NCBI GenBank assembly: GCA_026874595.1
Contig: CM049312.1
Coordinates: forward strand, 72,948,429 to 73,012,428
Source of the DNA: Sipunculus nudus
Lineage: Eukaryota; Annelida; Sipuncula; Golfingiida; Sipunculidae
DNA: 64,000 nt
Reading direction: 5' to 3'
In this document: piece by piece, positions 27,001 to 37,036 of the stretch
Numbering within the stretch: the stretch's first letter is position 1
Layout: each line of letters starts with the position of its first letter
The notes under the pieces: model-generated
What the model was told of the DNA's origin: nothing
Seen by the model: the letters and a program-made list of their open reading frames with translations, nothing else
The model's database searches: none
Position numbers and translations under genes: made by a program

Positions 27001-29962
27001 CATAGTGATTCATATTACCTTTTAATTTTAATGGATTACTCTTTTGGTTGCGATCCAAACCTTCCACCAAAATTTCGTAAAAATGTCTAGAAGGTTATGC
27101 GCGACGTTGCACATATCCAAACCAAATATGCAAAAATTAAACATAAAACCTCTTGCCATGTTTACAAAAAACTTAAAATTATTGTCTTAGTATAAGCATT
27201 GCGCGCAAAATACGAAGTATTTTTTATTAATATGGGCATTCTTATTATTGCTAAACAAACCTGAGATTCATTGAATGTAACTTGAATCACTTTTCTTTAC
27301 GATGCAACATGTTCATATCATGCTAGAACTGCAAATCCCGACAAAACTTGATGAGTATGTAATTTTATCTGGTCAATATATTTCTTTACTGTTGTGTAAT
27401 TAATTATTAATTTCAAGACGCTCTAAGGTAATGAGTTATAAATTTCAAGATATTATTATTGATGTATCAAACTATTTTCTTTTCCAAAATTAGTTTCGGG
27501 TCTAAGGTTAGAGGCAACAAAACAGGCATTTTCTTCAACAATGAAATGGACGATTTCTCAACTCCAGGCCTGATCAACGCGTTCGGAGTGCCGGCTTCCC
27601 CGTCTAACTTCATCGAACCGGGCAAGAGACCCCAGTCCTCCACCTGTCCCGCTATTGTTCTAGACCGGAACGGGAATGTCATTTTAATTTCCGGTGGAGC
27701 GGGAGGCACTCGCATCACCACAGCAACTTCTTTTGTAAGTTTTTTGTAAGTTCTCTGTGAGTGCAGGTTCCAAAAATGAAGATATCTTCACGAAGACGTT
27801 TGGGTTTAGGTCTCAGTAAAGATCCGCTTATGTAACCATTGCCTGTTCATTGTACAACCCGAACCCATATTTTATTGCAGAAAAGGCGGATGATACTTCA
27901 ATGGCTTTTTTATTATGTTTGGTGAGGTAACTTTCACCATTTGTTTTAAATACTGACTTATCTAGTTTTTAAATTAAGCTTGTACATCTTCAGAATTCCT
28001 TTTCGGTTTGTATCTACGTGATAGGGCGGTAGCACCGGCTTCTACTCAGATTATATCCTGGGGCACTTAGGCCTGGTGTCTACCGCATTTTTAGCTTCAT
28101 CCTTTTTCCTATAATTGCTAATGTCTTATGTCATTTAAGCTTCAAAATAATGGGTAGCATTATAGAATAAATACATTGTCAATGTCATTCTTAACCTAAC
28201 TATAACATATATTGATAATTTAGACCAATCTACATTATATTAAAAAGTCATATTCCACAGATATTATTAGATTTTTTAATTTTATGGCAATTCAGCGAAA
28301 ATATATGACGTGTAAGTTGAGCCTGAATAGTTCTCAAGGCTTTGCTACACAAAACAACGTTGTTAATTATACCTCATTTACATGTTATCCATTGTGAGCT
28401 GTTAGTTTATAGATGATTTCATGGATATATAGACTTTGTCTGAGAGGAATTTTACTTCTTGCTGGAAAATAAGCAGTATATAATGATTGAAACTGTCTTG
28501 GTATTAACAGATAGCCATGCACACCCTGTGGCTCGGCAGTATATAGTGTTTTAAACTGTCATGGTATTAACAGATAGCCATGCACACCCTGTGGTTCGGC
28601 ATGCCGCTACAGGAAGCCGAGGACTCGATCCGCTTCCATCATCAACTCGTCCCTAATGAAGTGTTTTACGAGAAAAATTTTCCTCAGGTAGGATAAAAGG
28701 TTATGTGTTCTAGTAAATATAAATGCTGGAGCTCGTTTAAGGCCGTATCCGCACTTGATTCGGTACGTTATCGGTTCACGAAGTAGTGTGCTTTGCGTCC
28801 GCACGAAGTAGTTCGCTAACCAAAAGCCTAAATCGGTTTATAGGCCTACCATTAAACGTGAGTTTGCTGTCCGCATTTGGTTGTTAATTCGATCTAATGT
28901 GCTGCAAACAGTGATATTTCGGGGCTTCGATTAGATCAAATGACCGTGAACAGTTGACCTCATTAGTTGAAATAGCTCGGGCATGCGCGTCCTAATCACC
29001 GGGATATCCAGTCAACACGCAGGTTCCATCTGGAACCTTGTATCAAGTTATCGTGAGGGCACGAACCTCCAAGTGCCAGATGGCATCTCTTTACGGAGAA
29101 AAGAGTTCTAGATGGAACCATGGTTCTACCTAGAACCATATGGGTTCTTAAAAAACCATCAAGAACCATTTTTTCTTAGAGTGTGGTAGCTTAACTATAA
29201 AAGAATTTGCCTTTAGGTACTAGGAACGTTCTTACGGACTAAAATAACCCTAAATACTGTCGACCGACCGACCGACCGATTCACGATCCTTATTATTTGT
29301 TAGTGCATGATACGGCCTAGGTAAATAGCAAACAAAGTACCCCAATAAAGCAAGGGCTTTAAAAGAGTAGCTGCCAAAGTCTTGCTTCTGGGAATATGTA
29401 ATAATGGTCCATTTTAAACGTCATATTTGAGATTGGAATACATCAGAAAAAATCATTGGTGGCAGCTGTGAATATTTAGTTTCAAAACTCTCCCATTTGA
29501 TATAGCATATTAATGATAACTGTAGGCTAAAGAGGGGATATACAGGATAGATGGCGCTCGGGCTGCAATGTTGAAACGGTCAGAGGCTGCGGCCCAGCTC
29601 TATTAAATTGCAAGATAGGGGATGTAGTGAAACGACTGTCTAAAAACAAGGAAATGGTTTGAATGCAGAAACACTTTGATTATAACTGCAGATTATATAT
29701 GATATATATGACAAATTTTTCTGGCACAAACATTAAGTCGTTTGGAACATAGAGGATTTCTAAAGTTGTATTTGTTTTGTTTCAGGAGCTGATAGATGGA
29801 TTAAAATCCAAAGGTCATACCGTCACTCAGTATTCATCGAACATTGCTAATGTTCACTCCATCCACAACATGTGTCCTCTGTGTGGAGACCAATGTGGCA
29901 GAGACCCCTGTATCCATGGGGTCACGGATATGAGGAAGACGTCACTTCCGGATGGATACTAG
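15295..29962 (+). CDS. Gamma-glutamyltransferase, copy 1 (11 exons, 5' start exon uncertain)
   Basis: GGT cleaves the gamma-glutamyl bond of glutathione and its conjugates at the cell surface and hydrolyses or transfers the gamma-glutamyl group. Exons I place by splice signals and phase: 15295-15534, 17558-17683, 21368-21477, 23146-23338, 24664-24821, 25253-25402, 25635-25774, 26567-26760, 27494-27734, 28574-28687, 29786-29962. With a two-codon start exon the protein is about 615 aa; human GGT1 is 569. It has a short cytoplasmic tail, a membrane anchor at about residues 13-33 and an extracellular domain. Counting from that start, Arg139, Thr417 (nucleophile and self-cleavage site), Asn437, Glu456, Asp459, Ser487-Ser488 and Gly509-Gly510 match human Arg107, Thr381, Asn401, Glu420, Asp423, Ser451-452 and Gly473-474, all at a constant offset of 36 from Thr onward. 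No frameshift or stop is seen, so it looks active. The human Cys192-Cys196 pair is absent. Confidence 0.9.
15568..15630 (+). repeat. 'GGAGGTTATG' dispersed repeat, short copy
   Basis: ACTTCCGCCAAGGAGGTTATG followed by GCCGGCGTTGGTTTGTTTG is the left end of a repeat common in invertebrate genomes. A longer relative is at 42095-42410. Confidence 0.55.
16592..16907. repeat. 33-bp minisatellite in the first long intron of GGT copy 1
   Basis: About ten units of CTATAAAAGCGGTAATCTG plus TAACCAGAACAAAA repeat with few changes. Because 33 is a multiple of three and the unit lacks stops in several frames, it yields open frames on both strands with an 11-residue period. They are not genes. Confidence 0.9.
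17030..17365 (+). mobile_element. MITE family M1 copy in GGT copy 1 intron
   Basis: It contains TTACAATTAAGTATA, CAAAGTCTATAAT, TATTATTCTCTGAGTAGCA, a poly-C run and the terminal TATTGACGCCTTA. It is preceded by a (TA)n(TG)n tract at 16958-17030, the usual left-side companion of this family. Confidence 0.7.
17558..17683 (+). CDS. GGT copy 1, exon '[15 protein letters not shown]'
   Basis: The exon is 126 nt, from acceptor CATTATTAG to donor GACAC|GTAAGT. It encodes the highly conserved [19 protein letters not shown] and [14 protein letters not shown] segment. The Cys matches human Cys74, the partner of Cys50. Confidence 0.9.
18360..18610. repeat. Diverged tandem repeat in intron 2
   Basis: Two units of about 120 bp align loosely (GGTTGCCTGGTGTCC / GGTGGCTAACTGGCAG, TTCTGACAAGT, CATTCTC, GACCAAAC). 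They lie just upstream of, and may belong to, the R2 repeat at 19150. Confidence 0.5.
19150..20310. repeat. Repeat family R2 with DR1 nuclear-receptor motifs, intron 2 of GGT copy 1
   Basis: Six or so units of about 140 bp recur, each with a TGACC cluster, AAAATCAA, 'ttcttcccctgttggtagg', and 'gatggaaggtttgggatgaaaa'. Exact DR1 motifs (TGACCT-N-TGACCT) occur at 19207-19219, 19663-19675, 19798-19810 and 19944-19956, with a one-mismatch version at 19527-19539. The element ends with CAGTGACCTAATTTCAGG, a GGACGG tract and a CTATAGC...CAGCTGAGCTAAAA tail. Minus-strand frames such as [10 protein letters not shown] are by-products. Confidence 0.75.
21368..21477 (+). CDS. GGT copy 1, exon with substrate-binding Arg
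   Basis: The exon is 110 nt, from acceptor AATACTGCAG to donor [18 protein letters not shown] holds the Arg that matches human Arg107, which contacts the gamma-glutamyl carboxylate. Confidence 0.88.
21828..22620 (+). mobile_element. Solo LTR, copy A (intron 3 of GGT copy 1)
   Basis: The 793-bp element starts TGTTACAGGTGCTC and ends TTCCATAACA, so it has TG...CA ends. It is flanked by ATCT at 21824-21827 and 22621-22624, a 4-bp target duplication. It matches copy B (31924-32693) along its length. No internal retroviral-type genes lie between or beside them. 'LTR' is inferred from ends, length and the TATA signal in copy B. Confidence 0.65.
22901..23042. repeat. (CT)n microsatellite
   Basis: A CT/CTGT tract of about 140 bp, 100 nt upstream of the next GGT exon. 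The serine/leucine-rich open frame over it is spurious. Confidence 0.95.
23146..23338 (+). CDS. GGT copy 1, exon '[18 protein letters not shown]'
   Basis: The exon is 193 nt, phase 1 to phase 2. It encodes [18 protein letters not shown] and [18 protein letters not shown], among the best-conserved blocks of the family. It ends at CTCAG|GTATGC. Confidence 0.92.
23457..23800. mobile_element. Foldback-type MITE, copy 1
   Basis: The ends are inverted copies of AGATTCTCTGGGTTTCACC. Inside, CAGACCAATGAG...GTGGTATCG and its reverse complement CGATACCACGCTCTCATTGG recur, so much of the element can fold on itself. A relative lies at 34010-34265. Confidence 0.6.
23836..24430 (+). mobile_element. MITE family M1 copy with long (TA)n
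   Basis: It has TGTGACACATTTCAAATATA twice, ACAATTAAGTATAATG, CCAAAGTCTATAATTTT, then poly-G and poly-C blocks, the same order as other M1 copies. It contains a TA tract at about 23955-24027. Confidence 0.65.
24664..24821 (+). CDS. GGT copy 1, exon with '[11 protein letters not shown]'
   Basis: The exon is 158 nt, from acceptor TTGTTTTGTAG to donor [21 protein letters not shown] replaces the segment that in human GGT1 carries Cys192 and Cys196. [12 protein letters not shown] follows, with a likely N-glycosylation site (NGS). Confidence 0.9.
25253..25402 (+). CDS. GGT copy 1, exon '[11 protein letters not shown]'
   Basis: The exon is 150 nt and encodes [12 protein letters not shown] and [20 protein letters not shown]. 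Three N-x-S/T sequons (NNYTA, STNIS, SANYT) suggest a glycosylated, extracellular face. Confidence 0.92.
25635..25774 (+). CDS. GGT copy 1, exon '[11 protein letters not shown]'
   Basis: The exon is 140 nt, from acceptor GTACACAG to donor AAAGAG|GTAATG. It encodes [20 protein letters not shown], the conserved helix near the end of the large subunit. Confidence 0.93.
26567..26760 (+). CDS. GGT copy 1, exon with catalytic Thr
   Basis: The exon is 194 nt. [20 protein letters not shown] contains the Thr that becomes the N-terminus of the small subunit after self-cleavage. The exon closes in INLY at TTATA|GTAAGT. Confidence 0.95.
27494..27734 (+). CDS. GGT copy 1, exon with small-subunit active-site residues
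   Basis: The exon is 241 nt. [13 protein letters not shown] supplies the Glu and Asp, RPQSSTCP the Ser-Ser pair, and [12 protein letters not shown] the Gly-Gly oxyanion loop. Acceptor CCAAAATTAG, donor TCTTTT|GTAAGT. Confidence 0.95.
28448..28573 (+). repeat. 63-bp tandem duplication spanning a splice acceptor
   Basis: The end of intron 9 plus the first 27 nt of the next exon are present twice, offset by exactly 63 bp. Both copies read GGTATTAACAG|ATAGCCATGCAC. The upstream copy (28511 on) runs ATAGCC...CTCGGCAGTATA and then meets TAG at 28544-28546, so it is a non-functional exon start. Confidence 0.85.
28574..28687 (+). CDS. GGT copy 1, exon '[12 protein letters not shown]'
   Basis: The exon is 114 nt and in phase 0 at both ends. 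It encodes [20 protein letters not shown] and [13 protein letters not shown], matching the human YNLWFGYDV...RLHNQLLPN region. It ends CCTCAG|GTAGGA. Confidence 0.9.
29020..29185. repeat. Palindrome-rich repeat in intron 10 of GGT copy 1
   Basis: GGTTCCATCTGGAACC is a perfect palindrome, and inverted GGTTCT/AGAACC blocks continue to GAACCATTTTTTCTTAGAGT. It looks like a transposon end. Confidence 0.5.
29786..29962 (+). CDS. GGT copy 1, last coding exon with four-Cys C terminus
   Basis: The exon begins after TTTGTTTCAG and ends in SLPDGY-stop, the counterpart of the family's usual GEPAGY. Before it lies [19 protein letters not shown], with Cys at about 587, 590, 594 and 599. Copy 2 has the same spacing. 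Confidence 0.9.
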   Translation, partial: ELIDGLKSKGHTVTQYSSNIANVHSIHNMCPLCGDQCGRDPCIHGVTDMRKTSLPDGY

Positions 29963-29964
29963 CA

Positions 29965-29970
29965 AATAAA
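29965..29970 (+). promoter_or_regulatory. Possible polyadenylation signal of GGT copy 1
   Basis: AATAAA begins 3 nt after the stop codon, which would give a very short 3' UTR. Other A-rich signals lie further on, so the true site is unknown. Confidence 0.3.
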
Positions 29971-31379
29971 ACAACTTCTCTTATACAGGCTCACAACAAG
30001 AGACCCTCATATTTGAGCTCTGAATCGTAAGACGTACTACATGATTAACCTTATAAGTAAACTCCAGGGAAGCCTTTGAATTATCGCACACAGTCCATGG
30101 CAGCCTGTGACATAGATACGTCTTGGTAATATCTATCCCGAGTATTCGCACGACCTTATTACGTTCCTCGGTATATCTTAAACTAAATATCCCAATTTTC
30201 ATAATAAGTAAGAGAAAAATTAAATTTTATGCGGAGTTGATAGAAAACAAAGGAATATTTGCTTCATGAACAGAAAAAGACCATATCACAGGGATATCGG
30301 TGCGTGTCAAGGATTTTGAGCAAGTGCGGGTCTGGTAAAAATATCATTTTTTGTGCACGTGAATACATGGATGACCTTTTTTTACCTCAGGAATATAAAT
30401 GTATTTCAAGGGCTAACAGTATTATGACCATTAATTACAGCTAGACTAATTTAGACTGTTTATTGGACACTGAAAAGTAGAAAGTAGTCAGTGATCACAC
30501 TTGTACCTCAACCTAGGACCTCATCAATCTATGACGGTAAGTGTGGGAAATTAGAATGCAAGTCCAGGAAAATGTGTTTATCAATTGTAGCATGTACCTA
30601 ATTTAAAAAAAAAAGATGAATGAAAATGCACCAGAATGGTTTTATATATGTACTGATGGTTAAATATATACATTTGTTTGTGTATTTTTTATACAATGTC
30701 ATTTTATATAAATGGAGTTAATACCAAAATGTTTGAATTGTTTTCAGTTCATTTAGGTAAACACTATACTAAGACTACCAAGCTTTTTTCGTTGTTAAAG
30801 AAAAAAAATATTTATCGAATTTTATTAACGTCCAACATTTTCATATTTGTTTTAGTAAATTACGCCTTTTTAGTATTAAACCAGAATTTGGGTATATAAA
30901 AATAACAATGGCAAGCATGCGACGTCTATCGCGGGTTCACAATTTAGCTTGGCGACACAGGTAGGATATCAGGAACGGGCCGCATTCTGCTTCACAGTTA
31001 TCGGACACGAAAGAGTCCCTGAAGGATTTCTTTAACACATAACCTCTTCCCCATCTGATTCACTTAACGGACGTTGACATCTCATCAAGATTTTAAATTT
31101 CCACAGAACATTTTGACTATACACACATTCGAAGTATTTCAACTTTTAACAATGATACATTCTGCAGTCCGGACATGGACTCGGGTCCATATGTTTCAGG
31201 GACTTGGACTTGGACTCAAGGGACCTGGATTCAGACTCGGAGGTCGGGCCTCGAGAAAGCAGGTCGAGCCCATCTCGTGTCTGGTCTGGCAAAACAAATT
31301 GTCATGGCCTCGGCTGACCAGCATTCCATTTCAGCCTGACATTAACAACAGGAATTTCATCATCTGAAAGTCATTTAAC
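29971..31379. other. Intergenic stretch between the GGT copies
   Basis: No gene is supported. A GGACTTGGACTC-type short repeat occurs at about 31163-31250 and again at 33172-33300. Confidence 0.5.
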
Positions 31380-33170
31380 TACCGAAGTGATCTTGATCTT
31401 TGACCTTCTGTCACCAGAGTCGACAGGAATCTTCCGTAAATGATGGGTCACAAATGTGCAGACTGAATCCAATCATGACTTTTTTCCAAACAGGTTTTAC
31501 AAGAAAACAATGGGAGCAAGGTCACCAGTTTTCAAACTCCATTGACAGGTCATCATGACCTAGTTTCAGGTTTATAAAGAAAATTTGTCCAGTACCTCTC
31601 TGGATCATGGAAGATTCTATGCCTGGCGAAATCTCAACGGATACAATTTGACCCCAACTGACTTTCAGGGTGCTGAAATCATGCATCCTTTCCTATAGCT
31701 CGCAGAATATAGGTCAAGGTGACCTAATTTCATGTTTCCAAGGATACTTACCCAGTACTTGCCTGAATGTCATACCAGAAAATGTGTCAAAGGAATGCGA
31801 TTTTGCCCCGCCTGACTCTCTGGGTGCTCAAAATCATTTTTCCGCCAGTAGCTCGCAGAATATAGGTCACCGTGATCTAATTTTAGGTATTTCAAGAGAT
31901 TTGCATAGGACCTCCCTGCATGTTGTTATAGGTGCTCCTTTTATTGTGTGACACGGGCGTAACTCGTGTTGTTTGTTGCACTTTCTGTTTCATCCGTACT
32001 GGTTGAACTCTAGTTGTCATGCTGGCTGGGGGTTTTCACGCCTGGCCGAGGTCACGTGATGACCCTGGTATGTAGAGATACACACAGGGATGTTTTTCTA
32101 GAGAATTTCTGTGACGCGTGCTTACCGTGTATTATGTATTATTCTTCGAATGTTCTAGAAGTGGACAATTCTCGGCTTGGGGTGAAGAGTATATAAAGGG
32201 GCTGTGTTTTAGAACCGAGGGCAGAGGGCAGAGAAGTTTTCCAGCGGACGCAGAAGCGTGTGTCAGTTTCTGGGACCTTATCCGACGTGTGCGGCAATTA
32301 TAGATTTTCTTCAGAGGTTCTCCTAGATTTTGTGCATTTGGACTTTATTTTACTTTCTGGATTGTTACAAGAGCTTTACACTGGACTGTCATTCTCCGAG
32401 AGTATACATTTAAAGAACTTATCGTTGTGACAATGTAGGTATCCAGCTACTGTGCACATTATTTTCTGTGTGATTGTATTGATTTGTTGCTATACCGCTG
32501 TTTTACTGTATAATTGTATTGATTCAGTGTATTGTATTGTTAGGGTTTTGTTAACAAAAAACACTGACTTCTTTATTCATTCCCCTAGACATTTCACGCT
32601 GCCTAGTGTTACAGAATCTGATTTTTTTTATCTCCCTTACAGAATTTGTGTTCATCACGCATACGTGATGTGTTTATATTAGGTTCCGTAACAATGTACA
32701 GTTAGAAGTTTCTAGGTCTAACGGTTACAGTTAGGCTCTCTTAAAGTCGGGACGCATTCATTTTAAGATTAAAAAAACAAATTGCTTAAATTCTATGTTT
32801 CTCGCCAGTCTCCAGTCTCCAGGAACTGATGAAATGGTCCATGATCAATATGCAGGGAAAGAATAATGGCAATCAATGAGTTAGTTACTGAGATGACTGG
32901 AGCTTTTGTATCATTTTTTTACTTATTCTGGGGTGCACAAACTGGTCCCATATCTCAGAGAATATTGGTCACAGTGACTAAATTTCAGGTATTCAAGAGA
33001 TTTTTATTGACCTCTCTAGATGTTCAGCTACATTTTTCTAGGTCCAGTGGTTACGAGTTGCTTCCTGATAACGGGCTTCAGACAGACAGAAAGACAGACA
33101 GACGAAATGACGACGAAAAAAGAGTGATAACTATAGCTCAGATGGCTTTCGGTCAGCTGAGCTAAAACAT
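31380..33170 (+). repeat. Repeat family R2 copy, interrupted by solo LTR B
   Basis: The left part has CTTGATCTTTGACCTTCTG and three AATATAGGTCA...TGAYCTAATTT blocks. It breaks at 31923 and resumes at 32698 with TTTCTAGGTC and ACGGTTACAG. Another R2 tail with CAGACAGA, CGACGAAAAAAGAG and TATAGCTCAG...CAGCTGAGCTAAAA follows to 33170. Confidence 0.6.
31924..32693 (+). mobile_element. Solo LTR, copy B
   Basis: The 770-bp relative of copy A runs from TGTTATAGGTGCTCC to GGTTCCGTAACA. It is flanked by ATGT at 31920-31923 and 32694-32697, a 4-bp target duplication. A TATATAAAGGG box at 32190-32200 fits an LTR promoter; copy A has lost it. The insertion splits an R2 repeat. Confidence 0.65.
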
Positions 33171-34009
33171 ATTGGACTCGGACTTGGACTCGAGTTCCAA
33201 AAGGTTCGGACTCAAAGAGGGCACTTGGACTCGAACCTCAAGGACTTGGACTTGACCTTAAGTGGCTTGGGCTTGCACTCGGACTCGGATAGTGTAACTC
33301 GGCTACAACACTGAAAGTTTAACCTTTACAGAACAGTTGTAGGAGGCAGCTCTTGGTTTACAGTGATGGGCGTAACTTCTGCTGGTAACAAGTTGACAAG
33401 GAGACCCATGAAATTATGTAGTAATAATCCTAACATGCAGTCAATTCATTCCAAAAATGCCAAACGTCTGTCATATGTCCTACAAGGGTGGACAGAGATG
33501 TACAAGGTGCACAAATTTGTCACCTAGCTCTTTGATTGTCTAGGTTTGGATTTCAGATCCTTTTGTATCTAATCTAATCAACCTCGATGCTTTGATTAAA
33601 ACAAGCGTGAACATCATTTAGCCTGCCTACCACCATACCTGGGGGACTAGAACAATGATGTTTGAATATCTTAACAAAACTGCAAATTATCTCTGGCCTA
33701 AATTTCATTACACCTGAAAATGGTTTAGCCTTTAGCAGTGCTAATTGGCTATAGTATCCAGCTTAACAATTATGTGTAATTAATCGCAGCATCAAATGTT
33801 AATCTAAAGTGTTAAAGAGACTTACTTTTGAAAGCATAACACAAAATACAGCTGATTCAAATTATTCATGGAACAGAAATAAGGACCTGTCATACTAGCA
33901 TCAAATAATGTCTATAATTGTATGGTTAACGATACGCTCCCAACGAAGCGGTTATACAGTGCAGTGGTCCCAGATCTCCCTCTTAAACGCTGTCTTTTAT
34001 AATAATATT
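33171..34009. other. Intergenic stretch
   Basis: A GACTTGGACTCG-like short repeat occupies about 33172-33300. I see nothing recognisable from there to 34009. Confidence 0.5.
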
Positions 34010-34265
34010 CTTTGATTCTCACCACTAGGGCGCGCTCAGAACGAGTTGTGATCAGACCAATGAGAGCGTGGTATCGCATAGTGCATCCAGTTCCAAAAAT
34101 GTTAAACATGCGACCTCTCTCGTTGGTTCGATTACACCGGTTCTAGCACAGGGTCGAAAATTTTTATCAGACCAACGAGAGCAGGTGTCGCATGTTTAAA
34201 ATTCATATGTGGATGCACAATGTACCAGCTCTGTGCTAGGCCTGATGGTGAGACCCAGAGAATCT
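34010..34265. mobile_element. Foldback-type MITE, copy 2
   Basis: GATTCTCACCACTAGGGC at the left is inverted as GGTGAGACCCAGAGAATC at the right. Inside is CAGACCAATGAGAGCGTGG, shared with 23457-23800. No coding capacity. Confidence 0.55.
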
Positions 34266-35856
34266 TTTATACAAAATCAGCGGTTACAACGAGGGAGTTC
34301 TTGGACGACTGCAGTGTATAACACTGAATGAGGAGCATGTGGTAAACGGGTCTGAGGGAATTATAAATTGAGCTTATCATTATGGCAAAACTGACAAGTC
34401 TGCTAATTAAATGTGGTCGGGAGCAAAGGGGGAGGGGTCCGCTTTCCTCTGGATGCCTGGGAGGCATATAACAAAACACCAGAGTGCATTCTCTGTTATA
34501 TAAAGGGGGCTGTATGTATACATGATGAAACACGCGTGCGTGTACTCTTAAAAACTGCTTGTACCGCGTCAGACTAGCTGAAGGTAAACAAAGTATATTA
34601 TCGAGCTCGCACAGGTCCAGGGCACAGTCAGTCCATGTTTCCGATAACTGGGTTTCCTACATAGCGTTTTCGTGTCGTACATGTGAATGTGTTGTGCCGG
34701 TCCGACGCGGTCCAGTGCAACGCATATAAGTAATACTGTGTTCAGCCTTATACAATGCGGCTTGGGGGAACTTTTACTCGGTGAGGTATTTATGTTATAT
34801 TTATTAGGATATCTATAACTTTTTTATGTTCAGTACTGGGTATTTTTAGGTTAAGGTGACGGACTCTGGACATCACTTTAAATCTATATATAGTTAGTGA
34901 TTAAGTCCGTAGAGAGAAATGTTATAACTGAGATGTATACTGCCGAATTCTGAACTCGTCATTTTAAATTGAGTAATTTGAATATGTGACTATTAATGGC
35001 TATGGCTATACATAGTCGGACTGACTCTATCAGGCAAAGTGACTTCATACTCATCATTTTGACATCACTCAGATCAAATATAATCATCGTCAGTACCTAG
35101 TTCATTTTCCTCGTTTTGACGAACCATTTACTTAAAATACCAATTATATAGGCCCCTACCAATAGTAACCAGATTTATTCCCACATTACAAAATATAATA
35201 AATGAACCCACATTTACCTTAATTAACAACAAACAACATTTTAATTTGAAGTTTGCAGGTATAGACTGAAAATCTCATATATGATGGTAAAATAATTATA
35301 TGATTATCGTGTTAGGAATCCATTACGCTCTATAGCATGATAGAATAAATAATTAAAGTGCGTACGACGGCGTAGCATCTGGTTTTCACAGTTTTTATGT
35401 TTGTATGTCAGACTTTGAGCAGCCGCTTGTTACTTTCAGTATATATATGGAGGACGGAAGGTAAACCCTTGAAAACCTTTATTTATAATGGGGGTACATA
35501 TAGTAAAATTCCCCTAACAAGACAACCTGTGGGACAGGTGGGGGGGGGGGGGGTTGTCGGAGTCTTGTTAGAGTGGTGGTCATACTTGCATACTGCAACA
35601 GCGAAATCTTATCTGAGCGATAATATGACCACATTAACAAACAGTATACACTGCTAGTTTACATTCATTTAAATACACACACACACATTGTATATAGTTT
35701 ATTCGTTTTATGTATAAGGAAATTCAGTCATGGGATTGACACGTCAATTTTGAGAGTTCGGATGATGTTAACTGTAACATAGTCTTTCAAACAGCCCAGC
35801 AGCCACTCTATAAGGTACTAGCTTTGTCGAGAAAAATGTTATGAAAAATTTACTAA
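34266..35856. other. Intergenic stretch
   Basis: No gene supported. A TATA-like GCATATAAGTAA near 34720 is followed 40-50 nt later by a fair splice donor (ACTCG|GTGAGG at about 34781). This could be a non-coding first exon for GGT copy 2, but the evidence is thin. A poly-G run lies at about 35540-35552. Confidence 0.3.
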
Positions 35857-36040
35857 TAGTGGGGCAGTTAAGGCAAAATACTGACAGAATTGTGCATTTA
35901 ATTACTAAACCATGGCATTTTCTCCAGAGGTTTGATACTCTATTAAGTTTATTTTTAGATGTGGAGGCATTTCAGATTTGACCTCAAAGGTCAAAAGTCA
36001 AGGTCACAGGCCCAGTTTTTAAGACATCAGTTTCCATCTG
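35857..36040 (+). repeat. Left terminal inverted repeat of the 6.2-kb transposon
   Basis: It aligns in reverse with 41870-42038. It also holds GACCTCAAAGGTCA and TCAAGGTCA, half-sites like those of the R2 repeats. Confidence 0.75.
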
Positions 36041-36290
36041 ATAAATCAACTTAGAACTGTTCAATTCAAACTGCATATAGGAATCACTGATTACTAGCGT
36101 CACATTCCTATATAATGTTGGTGTCAAAGGTCAAGGTCACAGGTCAAATTTATTTGCAAATCCATGTTTAGATGATAATTCAAATCTGTATCGATCAATA
36201 GTATTTAAACATTAAACATGTATCATTCATCATGATTCAAGAAATACATCTTTTGATTATTAAGGTTTATTTTATGCCATATATCAACAC

Positions 36291-36293
<3 letters not shown>

Positions 36294-36338
<45 letters not shown>
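36294..36338. repeat. (TA)n microsatellite
   Basis: A TA tract lying inside the transposon, 170 bp before the end of its gene. Confidence 0.9.
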
Positions 36339-36342
<4 letters not shown>

Positions 36343-36508
36343 GATCACAAAAAAATATGATGACATATGATGAAACTCAAGAAAATGCTTACTTATAGTA
36401 GGCCGAGCATGTATTTCATGTTACTGAGCAATGTTAATACAACTGTCGCGTCGGCATCTCTTTACCAATACATTTCCAGTAAACTATGTTGATTTGAATG
36501 TGTCCTTT

Positions 36509-36652
36509 CTATAGGTCACAGTCTCCTAAGCATGAGCACCGGGCAGTGCACTTTAGCGCAGCCTTTTTGCGCATGTTACACCCATTCTTGCAGCCACATT
36601 GGATAAGTTCGTTGCAGCTCTTTGAGGCTTCTGGAAGGGTGGTCCACAGTGG
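36509..36652 (-). other. Cys-rich C-terminal domain of the transposon protein
   Basis: SCNELIQCGCKNGCNMRKK is followed by ALKCTARCSCLGDCDL and a stop at 36509-36511. Nine or more Cys in 45 residues suggest a zinc-binding CXC-type module. Confidence 0.65.
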
Positions 36653-37036
36653 CTACCATCCTGTCTCTTCCTTCACCCATCCCCAACCAGAGTGACTTGG
36701 CAGCTTCGGGTCACCTTCTATTGCATTGTTCCAGACATTAGCTTGATAGATGGCTCGTCTGACATGTTGCTCCAACGCAGCCTTCGTGGGTGGAATGTTC
36801 TCCAGGGTCCTACATTTCTGAGTGAAGAGCTGTTTTCTAGCTTCATTCACCTCCATGGTGTCACTGGTCCTCTCATACATCAGCACCACAAAGCGCTCCA
36901 CCAGTGACATGGAATAGTCACTCACATCAGCTGGCATGTGCATAAGTTTCTCAAAGGCCTCGGTCACTTCAGGAAAAACCTTCCAAGTATCCCATGTCGT
37001 TTTCTTTCCCCTCCCGGCAAATGCAAAGACATTGTC

